Shown here one piece after another: positions 1 through 5,338 of a stretch of DNA of 6,272 bases. The position numbers and the translations under genes are program-made. The stretch comes from an uncultured Ruminococcus sp. Lineage in GTDB: Bacteria > Bacillota > Clostridia > Oscillospirales > Ruminococcaceae. Where the stretch lies: NCBI GenBank assembly GCA_902772615.1, contig CACYBC010000153.1, forward strand, positions 1-6,272. The letters are read 5' to 3'. Position 1 is the stretch's first letter. Every line of letters begins with the position of its first letter. The notes beneath the pieces are model-generated. The model saw only the letters and a list, made by a program, of their open reading frames with translations, had not been told where the DNA came from and made no database searches.

Positions 1-3
1 ATG

Positions 4-25
4 GATCAGTTATTGACTGATCAGT
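4..25. repeat. Overlapping palindromes at the window edge
   Basis: Positions 4-10 (GATCAGT) and 16-22 (ACTGATC) are perfect inverted copies around the 5-nt loop TATTG. Positions 16-25 (ACTGATCAGT) form a perfect 10-bp palindrome, so the GATCAGT unit occurs twice directly and once inverted within 22 bp. This could be an operator for a gene lying left of the window, or chance. The rest of 1-92 shows no convincing gene: the only minus-strand frame with a start codon (10-90, 26 codons) has no ribosome binding site, and the plus-strand frames run into the mrp terminator. Confidence 0.35.
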
Positions 26-92
26 CGTTTGATGGGGCGATTCATCCCATGTTTGAAAGCTCGGGTATTCTCGCCTTCTGTTATAAACATAC

Positions 93-132
93 AAAAACAA
101 ACGGTCTCTGTCATATGACAGGGACCGTTTTT
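93..132. terminator. Bidirectional intrinsic terminator downstream of mrp
   Basis: Arms 99-106 (AAACGGTC) and 123-130 (GACCGTTT) pair perfectly. They are extended inward by CTGTC (108-112) and GACAG (117-121) around ATAT, with a single T/G opposition at 107/122. Read on the minus strand, the mrp direction, the stem is followed by GTTTTTG (98-92). Read on the plus strand it is followed by a T run at 128-132. It starts 14 nt after the mrp stop codon, so its main role is probably to end mrp. The T-tracts on both sides suggest it also blocks transcription arriving from the left. The 107/122 pair is a U-G wobble in plus-strand RNA but an A-C mismatch in mrp RNA. Confidence 0.85.
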
Positions 133-146
133 GACTGTATCGTTTA

Positions 147-974
147 TCAGCGGACAGCGCCTATCTTCTCAAGAACGCCGTCAAGCCATGTGCCGTAGTA
201 GCGCTCGATCATTCCTTCGTCGCTGGCTTTCGCTATGGTACTGTCGATGGGGATCCTTGCGAAGGTGTCGATACCGAACTTTTCAGCTGTCTGTTCCACA
301 TGGCTCTCTCCGAACACGGGTATCTTTTTTCCGCAGTCCGGGCACTCGAGATAGCTCATGTTCTCCACGAGCGCAACGACAGGGACATTGAGCAGGCCAG
401 CCATCCTGACTGCCTTGCCGACTATCATCTCGACCAGCTCCTGGGGAGTAGTCACTATGACAATGCCGGATACAGGCAGCGACTGGAATACGGTGAGAGG
501 CACGTCGCCGGTTCCCGGAGGCATGTCCACGAACATATAGTCCACGTCGCCCCAGACCGTGTCGGTCCAGAACTGTTTTACCGAGCTGGTGATTATCGGG
601 CTCCTCCAGACTACCGGAGCGGTGTCATCATCCAGCAGCAGGTTGAGGGACATAACCTTGATGCCGAGGCTGCTCTGCACTGGATACATGCCTTCTTCGT
701 CGCCGGTGACCTTATCCTTCAGACCGAAGGCTTTGGGGATGGAAGGACCGGTGATGTCGGCGTCCAGGATCGCGGTGGAAAATCCTTTCCTTGCCGCTGC
801 GGAAGCCAGAAGGGAAGTGACGAGGGATTTGCCTACTCCGCCTTTTCCGCTGACCACAGCTATGACGTTCTTTACGTTGGATCTGCTGTTCTGAGCAGCC
901 AGAAAGCTCTGGGGCGAGGTCCTGTCCGCGCAGTTGGATGCGCAGTTGGCGCAGTCATGATTGCATTCTGCCAT
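147..974 (-). CDS. mrp: Mrp/NBP35 family Fe-S cluster carrier ATPase
   Basis: The product has 275 residues and belongs to the Mrp/ApbC/NBP35 branch of deviant Walker A P-loop ATPases, soluble proteins that hold and hand over Fe-S clusters. The P-loop SGKGGVGKS lies at residues 42-50, followed by the DAD switch (71-73) and the family signature MPPGTGD (151-157). CPDC (211-214) supplies the conserved CxxC that binds the bridging 4Fe-4S cluster in the dimer. The N-terminus has a further cluster, C4, C8, C11 and C15, of the kind seen in clostridial and eukaryotic NBP35-like forms. AACGGAG (983-989 on the plus strand) sits 8 nt before the ATG and fixes the start. The gene stands alone, divergent from the 1129-1725 gene, with its own promoter and terminator. 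The family is certain; the client proteins are not known. Confidence 0.95.
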   Translation of the reverse strand: MAECNHDCANCASNCADRTSPQSFLAAQNSRSNVKNVIAVVSGKGGVGKSLVTSLLASAAARKGFSTAILDADITGPSIPKAFGLKDKVTGDEEGMYPVQSSLGIKVMSLNLLLDDDTAPVVWRSPIITSSVKQFWTDTVWGDVDYMFVDMPPGTGDVPLTVFQSLPVSGIVIVTTPQELVEMIVGKAVRMAGLLNVPVVALVENMSYLECPDCGKKIPVFGESHVEQTAEKFGIDTFARIPIDSTIAKASDEGMIERYYGTWLDGVLEKIGAVR

Positions 975-1018
975 TTATCATTCTCCGTTGATTTTTTGTG
1001 TTTTGATATTCCTGTATG

Positions 1019-1047
1019 ATTATACTCCATTTGAAGGAAGTTGACAC
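1019..1047 (-). promoter_or_regulatory. Probable sigma-70/SigA promoter for mrp
   Basis: On the minus strand a perfect -10 TATAAT lies at 1019-1024. A -35-like GTGTCA (1042-1047, 4 of 6 matches to TTGACA) lies 17 nt upstream. Transcription would start near 1012, leaving a leader of about 38 nt before the mrp ATG at 974. The -35 overlaps, on the opposite strand, the -35 of the divergent promoter. Confidence 0.65.
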
Positions 1048-1069
1048 TTTTCCTTAGTTAGCGTAATAT
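1041..1069 (+). promoter_or_regulatory. Probable promoter of the 1129-1725 gene
   Basis: A perfect -35 TTGACA (1041-1046) is followed after exactly 17 nt by TAATAT (1064-1069, 4 of 6 matches to TATAAT). The start of transcription would be near 1076, giving a leader of about 50 nt. A second, perfect TATAAT is present at 1089-1094 without a recognisable -35 and might be an alternative -10. The -35 shares five base pairs with the mrp -35. Confidence 0.6.
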
Positions 1070-1113
1070 GCACTTAACAAATTGCCTTTATAATCTGAAT
1101 TGTCAAATAAATT

Positions 1114-1120
1114 GAAGGAG
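1114..1120 (+). promoter_or_regulatory. Ribosome binding site that fixes the start at 1129
   Basis: GAAGGAG at 1114-1120 is a near-consensus Shine-Dalgarno sequence, 8 nt before the ATG at 1129. An in-frame GTG at 1120 would overlap this site itself, so the longer start is ruled out and the protein begins MGLFDKK. Confidence 0.85.
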
Positions 1121-1128
1121 TGCAGAAA

Positions 1129-1725
1129 ATGGGACTCTTTGACAAGAAAAGGAATGAAACTCCCGCTGAAGAGAACGTGCCTCAGGATCTTGAGCCCGTT
1201 GCCGAGTCCGCGGAGGAAACACCTATATACCAGCAGGTGACACAGCCTGAACCTCTGCCCGATCCCATACCTCAGCCTCAGCCTGAACCGGCTCCGGCTC
1301 CCGAACCGGAACCTGAACCTGCTCCGGAACCTGAGAAGAAGGAAGGCCTGTTCTCCAGACCCGTGACGGAACAGGATGTCGCTGTGGTCCCCGGACCCGA
1401 ATCCATCGAGGAGAGGGAGAGACACAGCAAGAGGATGCAGCTGCTAAAAACAGGAGATCTCGTCTGGAGCTGGATCCTCATGAAGATCCCCATCATCGGA
1501 TGGATCGTCGCGATCGTTTGGGCAGCGGGACTCTGCAGGAAGAGACAGCGCAAATACTATGCCAGAGCCTTCCTGGTCCTTGGTCTCATAGGGATCGTGC
1601 TGTTCTTCTGCGCCTACGGAGTATATACCATTATCTTCAATTACAAGCTTGAAGATTTGCCCATGGTGCTCACCAACATCTGGACATGGTGGTGGAACTG
1701 GGTCACCTCACTGTTCAAAAAATAA
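1129..1725 (+). CDS. Hypothetical two-helix membrane protein with a Pro-Glu-rich linker
   Basis: I do not recognise this 198-residue protein as a named family. Residues 1-38 are polar and acidic after a short basic MGLFDKKR start. Residues 39-70 are a Pro-Glu/Pro-Ala/Pro-Gln linker that is probably extended and stiff. Residues 91-107 are charged. Two hydrophobic segments follow (about 111-136 and 147-170), separated by the basic loop CRKRQRKYYAR, and the chain ends in a tryptophan-rich tail (W185, W187-W189, W191) closing with FKK. There is no signal peptide. The positive-inside rule suggests a cytoplasmic loop, which would put both ends outside; a re-entrant or hairpin arrangement is also possible. 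The helix pair recalls the membrane part of some zinc-ribbon and small membrane proteins in Clostridia, from memory only. Strong promoter, ribosome binding site and terminator signals support a real single-gene unit. Confidence 0.85.
   Translation: MGLFDKKRNETPAEENVPQDLEPVAESAEETPIYQQVTQPEPLPDPIPQPQPEPAPAPEPEPEPAPEPEKKEGLFSRPVTEQDVAVVPGPESIEERERHSKRMQLLKTGDLVWSWILMKIPIIGWIVAIVWAAGLCRKRQRKYYARAFLVLGLIGIVLFFCAYGVYTIIFNYKLEDLPMVLTNIWTWWWNWVTSLFKK
1246..1338 (+). repeat. Pro-Glu/Pro-Ala/Pro-Gln dipeptide-repeat coding segment
   Basis: This stretch encodes residues 40-70 of the membrane protein, in which proline alternates with Glu, Ala, Gln, Asp or Leu. The DNA is made of degenerate CC(T/G)GAA and CCGGCT-like hexamers. 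A tract like this could vary in length between strains by slippage or unequal recombination while staying in frame. Confidence 0.75.
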
Positions 1726-1741
1726 GACATGCAATAGAAAG

Positions 1742-1778
1742 ACCGGAAACGGAGCTGATCCGTTTCCGGTGCTTTTTT
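1742..1778 (+). terminator. Intrinsic terminator between converging genes
   Basis: Arms 1742-1753 (ACCGGAAACGGA) and 1759-1770 (TCCGTTTCCGGT) form a perfect 12-bp stem around the loop GCTGA, followed by GC and six T (1773-1778). It lies 16 nt after the stop of the plus-strand membrane protein gene. It also lies just beyond the aspS stop, but on the minus strand the stem is followed only by CTTTCTATT, so it would be a weaker stop for aspS. Confidence 0.92.
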
Positions 1779-1792
1779 ATGTCTGAATGTAA

Positions 1793-3553
1793 TTACAGAT
1801 CCAGTTTGATGGAGAGCTCCTTAAGCTGCTTTTCCGTGACTTCGGAGGGTGCTCCCATGAGCAGGTCCTGAGCGTTCTTGTTCATGGGGAAGGGGATGAT
1901 CTCCCTGATGGATTCCTCGCCTGCGAGGAGCATGACCATCCTGTCTATCCCGGGAGCTATGCCGGCATGGGGCGGAGCTCCGTAGCAGAACGCGTTGTAC
2001 ATGGCTGGGAACTTGGACTTGACGTCTTCCTCCCCGAGCCTCACCATCTCAAAAGCTTTTATCATGATCTCGGGATCGTGGTTCCTGACTGCGCCGGAGG
2101 AGAGCTCCACTCCGTTGACCACCAGGTCGTACTGATCGGCGGTGATCTCGAGAGGATCTATCTCTCCGCGCTCGGCCTTGAGCAGGACATCCAGACCGCC
2201 CGAAGGCATGCTGAATGGGTTGTGGCAGAATTCCAGCTCGCCGCTCTCTTCTCCGATCTCATACATCGGGAAGTCGACGATCCAGCAGAACTCATAGCGC
2301 TCTTTATTCATGTGTCCTTCGCAGTTGGCTCCGAAGAACTTGATCATGATACCGACAGACTTCACGGCAAGTTCGCCTGCTGCCACCACTACAAGAGTGT
2401 TGGGGCTGAGGTCAAGGACCTTTGCGAGCTCATCGCGCACGGGGACTGCGAACTTGGAGATGCCACCGGCGATCTCGCCGTTCTCGTCCACTCTGAACCA
2501 GTATCCCTTGGAACCGGACTGAACTTCGCAGTCGGTGAGGATCTTCTCTATCTGCTTTCTGGTCAGCGTGCAGTTGCTGATGTCGACAGCCTTGACTGTT
2601 TTTCCTCTCAGAGGCTCAAATTCGCTGTCAGCAAAGACGGATGAAACGTCTTTGGCAGTCAGGTCGATCCTGAGGTCGGGCTTGTCTGAACCGTATTTTT
2701 CAAGCGCATCGAGGTACTTGATGCGTCTGAATGGAGCGGGGGAAGAGATGTCGTATGTTCCGTATTTCTCGAACACGGGAGGAAGCACGTCCTCAAGTAC
2801 TGCGAACACGTCTTCCTGGGTGGCGAAAGCCATCTCCATATCCAGCTGATAGAACTCGCCGGGTGAACGGTCTCCTCTGGCGTCCTCATCGCGGAAGCAG
2901 GGAGCTATCTGGAAATAGCGGTCGAATCCGGATGTCATGAGCAGCTGCTTGAACTGCTGGGGAGCCTGGGGAAGGGCATAGAACTTGCCAGGATGCTTCC
3001 TGGCGGGGACGAGGTAGTCCCTGGCACCTTCCGGGGAGGAGGCGGTCAGGATAGGAGTGGTGATCTCGAGGAAACCGTGCTCCATCATGGACTGCCTGAG
3101 AGCCGCAACGACGTTGCAGCGCAGTATTATGTTCTTCTTTACTTCGGGATTCCTCAGGTCAAGGAACCTGTACTTGAGCCTCTGGGACTCGTCGGCCTCG
3201 CGGCTGTGGTTGATCTCGAAGGGAAGACTGTTGTATATGCATTTGCCGAGGACCGTGATCCTGTCCGGAACAACTTCGATGTCGCCGGTGTCGAGCTTTG
3301 GGTTCTTGCTGGAGCGTTCGCGTACCACTCCTTCCACCGAGATGGTGGACTCCTTGTTGATGGAGCTTATGATCTCCATCATCTCAGGCGTCTCCACGAC
3401 GACCTGGGTGGTTCCGTAGAAGTCGCGCAGGATGACGAATGCGAGATTGCTGCCGACTTCGCGGACGTTCTCCATCCATCCCACCAGCGTCACTCTCTTA
3501 CCGGCATCGGATATGCGGAGCTCGTTACAGTTGTGTGTTCTCATCTGTGTCAT
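1793..3553 (-). CDS. aspS: Aspartyl-tRNA synthetase
   Basis: This 586-residue cytoplasmic class II synthetase charges tRNA-Asp with aspartate. An N-terminal OB-fold for the anticodon spans about residues 5-105. Class II motif 1 includes GFLEITTPILTASSPEGARD (160-179). Motif 2 runs through CFRDEDARGDRSPGEF (219-234) and YQLDMEM. A bacterial GAD insertion lies at about 290-420. Motif 3 is PPHAGIAPGIDRM (527-539). The length is normal for bacterial AspRS. The forms RSPGEFYQLD and ELSSGAVRNH resemble alphaproteobacterial enzymes rather than the E. coli or B. subtilis type (RQPEF, GGGS), as far as I recall those sequences. Whether it also charges tRNA-Asn cannot be read from this window. The gene follows hisS after 41 nt. 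Its ribosome binding site GAAAGGA (3567-3573) is 13 nt from the ATG, which is rather far. An in-frame stop four codons upstream excludes a longer start. Confidence 0.97.
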   Translation of the reverse strand: MTQMRTHNCNELRISDAGKRVTLVGWMENVREVGSNLAFVILRDFYGTTQVVVETPEMMEIISSINKESTISVEGVVRERSSKNPKLDTGDIEVVPDRITVLGKCIYNSLPFEINHSREADESQRLKYRFLDLRNPEVKKNIILRCNVVAALRQSMMEHGFLEITTPILTASSPEGARDYLVPARKHPGKFYALPQAPQQFKQLLMTSGFDRYFQIAPCFRDEDARGDRSPGEFYQLDMEMAFATQEDVFAVLEDVLPPVFEKYGTYDISSPAPFRRIKYLDALEKYGSDKPDLRIDLTAKDVSSVFADSEFEPLRGKTVKAVDISNCTLTRKQIEKILTDCEVQSGSKGYWFRVDENGEIAGGISKFAVPVRDELAKVLDLSPNTLVVVAAGELAVKSVGIMIKFFGANCEGHMNKERYEFCWIVDFPMYEIGEESGELEFCHNPFSMPSGGLDVLLKAERGEIDPLEITADQYDLVVNGVELSSGAVRNHDPEIMIKAFEMVRLGEEDVKSKFPAMYNAFCYGAPPHAGIAPGIDRMVMLLAGEESIREIIPFPMNKNAQDLLMGAPSEVTEKQLKELSIKLDL

Positions 3554-3566
3554 TTTATGTCAATGA

Positions 3567-3573
3567 TCCTTTC
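3567..3573 (-). promoter_or_regulatory. aspS ribosome binding site with long spacing
   Basis: GAAAGGA on the minus strand lies 13 nt before the ATG at 3553. hisS uses the same heptamer at 9 nt. No better site precedes either the ATG at 3553 or the in-frame ATG at 3546-3544, so the first ATG is preferred. The spacing may lower aspS translation relative to hisS. Confidence 0.55.
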
Positions 3574-3594
3574 AAACAATCAGTATTTTTGTTC

Positions 3595-4854
3595 TCAGAG
3601 TGCGGCCGCCAGCCGCCCGGGATCAATGTCGACGACAGTTTCGCTCCCGTCCGCCATGTTCTTGAGCTTGGCCTTCTGCTGATCTACCTCGTCGTCGCCG
3701 AGTACGAGGCTGTATCTTGCGCCGAGCTTGTCAGCGTATTTGAGCTGAGCCTTGAGGCTCCTGAGATTGATGTCATACACCGCGTTCACATCTCTGTCCT
3801 GAAGGTCGTAGACGAGTTTACGGGCTGCTCTGCGTCCCTTGTCGCCTATGAAGCCGACGAACAGATCAGGACCTGCGGCAGCGGGGAACTCGATGCCCTC
3901 ACTTGCTGCCACGTTGAGCAGTCTCTCGATGCCCATCCCGAAGCCCACGCCGGGGGTGGGATTTCCGCCGAGCATGCCAACCAGACCGTCGTAACGGCCT
4001 CCGCCGCAGACGACGCCCTGGGCGCCGGCGCTCTCGTGCACGAATTCGAACACTGTTCTGGTGTAGTAGTCCAGACCGCGGACTATCCTCGGATTTATGG
4101 AATAGGGGATCCCGCAGTCATCCAGATATTCCTTTACGCCCTCGAAGTGATCCCTGCACTCATCGCACAGGTAGTCGAGAGCCATAGGCGCGTTTGCAGC
4201 GATCGCCTGGCATTCGGGGCTCTTGCAGTCGATGATCCTCATCGGGTTCTTCTCGAGCCTGGTGCGGCAGGTGTCGCACAGCTGCTCTTCGTACTGCTTG
4301 AAGTAGCTGTAGAGAGCTTCGCGGTATTTCGGCCTGCATTCGGGGCAGCCGATGGAGTTGAGCTCCAGCCTGACGTTTTTTATGCCGATCTCCTTCAGAG
4401 CGGTGGCTGCGACCCTGATGACCTCTGCGTCGGCGTCAGCGGACTTGGCACCGAAGAGCTCGATGCCCAGCTGGTGGAATTCCCTGAGTCTTCCTGCCTG
4501 AGGCTTCTCATACCTGAAGCAGGAGAGGATGTAATATGCGCGGACGGGAAGGGTGCCTGCCAGAACGCCGTTCTGAATGAAGGAGCGGACTACGCCCGCG
4601 GTTCCTTCCGGACGCAGGGTGATGGATCTTCCGCCCTTGTCCTCCATCGTGTACATCTCCTTGCCGACGACGTCGGTGGTGTCACCGACTCCGCGCTGGA
4701 ACAGCTCGGTGTGCTCAAAGGTGGGAGTCCTCGTCTCCTGATAGCCGAAGCGCTCGCACACGCTGCGCAGAACGCCTTCCACATACTGCCATCTGGCGCT
4801 GTCGGAAGGCAGAACGTCTGCGGTCCCGCGCGGGGAAGTGATCTGATTTGCCAT
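3595..4854 (-). CDS. hisS: Histidyl-tRNA synthetase
   Basis: This 419-residue class II synthetase attaches histidine to tRNA-His in the cytoplasm. Motif 1 lies at about 36-58. Motif 2 is at 113-132 (FRYEKPQAGRLREFHQLGIE). The HisRS-specific motif is RGLDYYTRTVFE (259-270). Motif 3 is GVGFGMGIERL (302-312), and the C-terminal anticodon-binding domain covers about 328-419. The length matches bacterial HisS. The insertion domain between motif 2 and the HisA motif carries four cysteine pairs: C170/C173, C193/C196, C210/C215 and C230/C233. Such pairs occur in many Firmicutes HisRS and could bind zinc, although I cannot show that. GAAAGGA (4864-4870) lies 9 nt before the ATG. The gene is 65 nt downstream of mgsA, beyond a terminator-like hairpin, and 41 nt upstream of aspS, with which it is probably co-transcribed. 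Confidence 0.97.
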   Translation of the reverse strand: MANQITSPRGTADVLPSDSARWQYVEGVLRSVCERFGYQETRTPTFEHTELFQRGVGDTTDVVGKEMYTMEDKGGRSITLRPEGTAGVVRSFIQNGVLAGTLPVRAYYILSCFRYEKPQAGRLREFHQLGIELFGAKSADADAEVIRVAATALKEIGIKNVRLELNSIGCPECRPKYREALYSYFKQYEEQLCDTCRTRLEKNPMRIIDCKSPECQAIAANAPMALDYLCDECRDHFEGVKEYLDDCGIPYSINPRIVRGLDYYTRTVFEFVHESAGAQGVVCGGGRYDGLVGMLGGNPTPGVGFGMGIERLLNVAASEGIEFPAAAGPDLFVGFIGDKGRRAARKLVYDLQDRDVNAVYDINLRSLKAQLKYADKLGARYSLVLGDDEVDQQKAKLKNMADGSETVVDIDPGRLAAAL

Positions 4855-4873
4855 GAATAAGTGTCCTTTCGTG

Positions 4874-4900
4874 AAAAATGCCCCGCAGTCGACGGAGCAT
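4874..4900 (-). terminator. Terminator or attenuator hairpin between mgsA and hisS
   Basis: On the minus strand ATGCTCCG (4900-4893) pairs with CGGGGCAT (4885-4878), with one G-U pair, around the loop TCGACTG. T residues at 4877-4874 follow, giving five T counting the last stem base. It lies 20-odd nt after the mgsA stop and ends only 3 nt before the hisS ribosome binding site. It could end the maf-minD-like-mgsA message, or act as a partial attenuator of hisS. The T-tract is short, so read-through is likely. Confidence 0.6.
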
Positions 4901-4919
4901 CATATTCAGAATACCCGTT

Positions 4920-5324
4920 TTATCTTTTGGGATTGACGAGCTCTCTCCAGTCCAGAGCGCCGCGCTCAAGTCCCTGTATGAGGACTTCGGCGGTGGCGAT
5001 GTTGGTCGCGACGGGGATGTTGTGCACGTCGCAGAGCCTGAGGAGATTGAATTCGTTCGGTTCGCGCTCCTTGACCGAGATCGGGTCGCGGAAGAAGAGC
5101 AGCAGGTCTATCTCGTCGCAGGCGATCCTCGCCCCGATCTGCTGGTCTCCGCCCTGTTCTCCGGACATGAAGCAGTTGATATTCAATCCGGTCGCCTCAT
5201 GAACGAGCCTTCCGGTAGTACCCGTAGCGCAGATCGTATGCTGGGATAGGATCCCGCAGTAAGCGATGCAGAACTGGATCATCAGTTCCTTTTTGGAGTC
5301 GTGCGCAATAAGAGCAATATTCAT
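4920..5324 (-). CDS. mgsA: Methylglyoxal synthase with variant active-site residues
   Basis: The 134-residue product matches methylglyoxal synthase along its length. The enzyme converts dihydroxyacetone phosphate to methylglyoxal and phosphate, a bypass of lower glycolysis used under phosphate limitation or sugar-phosphate stress. Visible landmarks are IALIAHD (3-9), the phosphate-binding ATGTTG (33-38), SGEQGGDQQIGA (54-65) with the catalytic-base aspartate D60 (Asp71 in E. coli), FFRDP (77-81), and HNIPVATNIATAE (101-113). Residues corresponding to E. coli His98 and Asp101 are R87 and N90 here, in VKEREPNE, where most enzymes have PHEPD or PHDPD. The fold assignment is secure; full activity is less so. 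The gene starts 11 nt after the minD-like stop, and AAGGAG (5332-5337) overlaps that stop, so the two genes are probably translationally coupled. Confidence 0.93.
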   Translation of the reverse strand: MNIALIAHDSKKELMIQFCIAYCGILSQHTICATGTTGRLVHEATGLNINCFMSGEQGGDQQIGARIACDEIDLLLFFRDPISVKEREPNEFNLLRLCDVHNIPVATNIATAEVLIQGLERGALDWRELVNPKR

Positions 5325-5331
5325 TTATGGT

Positions 5332-5338
5332 CTCCTTA
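5332..5338 (-). promoter_or_regulatory. mgsA ribosome binding site overlapping the minD-like stop codon
   Basis: The minus-strand sequence TAAGGAG contains both the TAA stop of the upstream gene (5338-5336) and the AAGGAG of mgsA, 7 nt before its ATG. Ribosomes ending on the first gene are placed to restart on the second, which supports one message for both. Confidence 0.8.

Noticed and set aside
10..90. A 26-codon minus-strand frame downstream of mrp
   Set aside because: Its ATG follows the T-tract of the terminator, with no ribosome binding site and no distinctive composition.
1..198. A plus-strand frame starting with ATG at position 1
   Set aside because: It reads straight through a strong terminator hairpin and into the 3' end of mrp on the other strand, and has no upstream sequence to judge initiation.
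300..1019. A 239-codon plus-strand open frame opposite mrp, crossing the promoter spacer
   Set aside because: It runs antisense to mrp and through both promoters, and the translation shows no domain.
1120..1128. GTG at 1120 as start of the membrane protein
   Set aside because: It overlaps the Shine-Dalgarno sequence GAAGGAG (1114-1120), which is ideally spaced for the ATG at 1129.
1967..2644. Long plus-strand open frames opposite aspS (also 2993-3682)
   Set aside because: Both are shadows of aspS with no initiation signals and no family resemblance.
3439..4860. A 473-codon open frame on the plus strand opposite hisS
   Set aside because: It lies antisense to a certain hisS gene with all class II motifs, has no ribosome binding site or recognisable domain, and is the usual shadow of GC-rich coding sequence.
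4855..4919. T-box riboswitch ahead of hisS-aspS
   Set aside because: The gap is only 65 nt and lacks the conserved T-box antiterminator sequence; only a simple hairpin is present.
5325..5335. A minE or other small gene between the MinD-like gene and mgsA
   Set aside because: The gap is 11 nt and consists of the mgsA ribosome binding region only.
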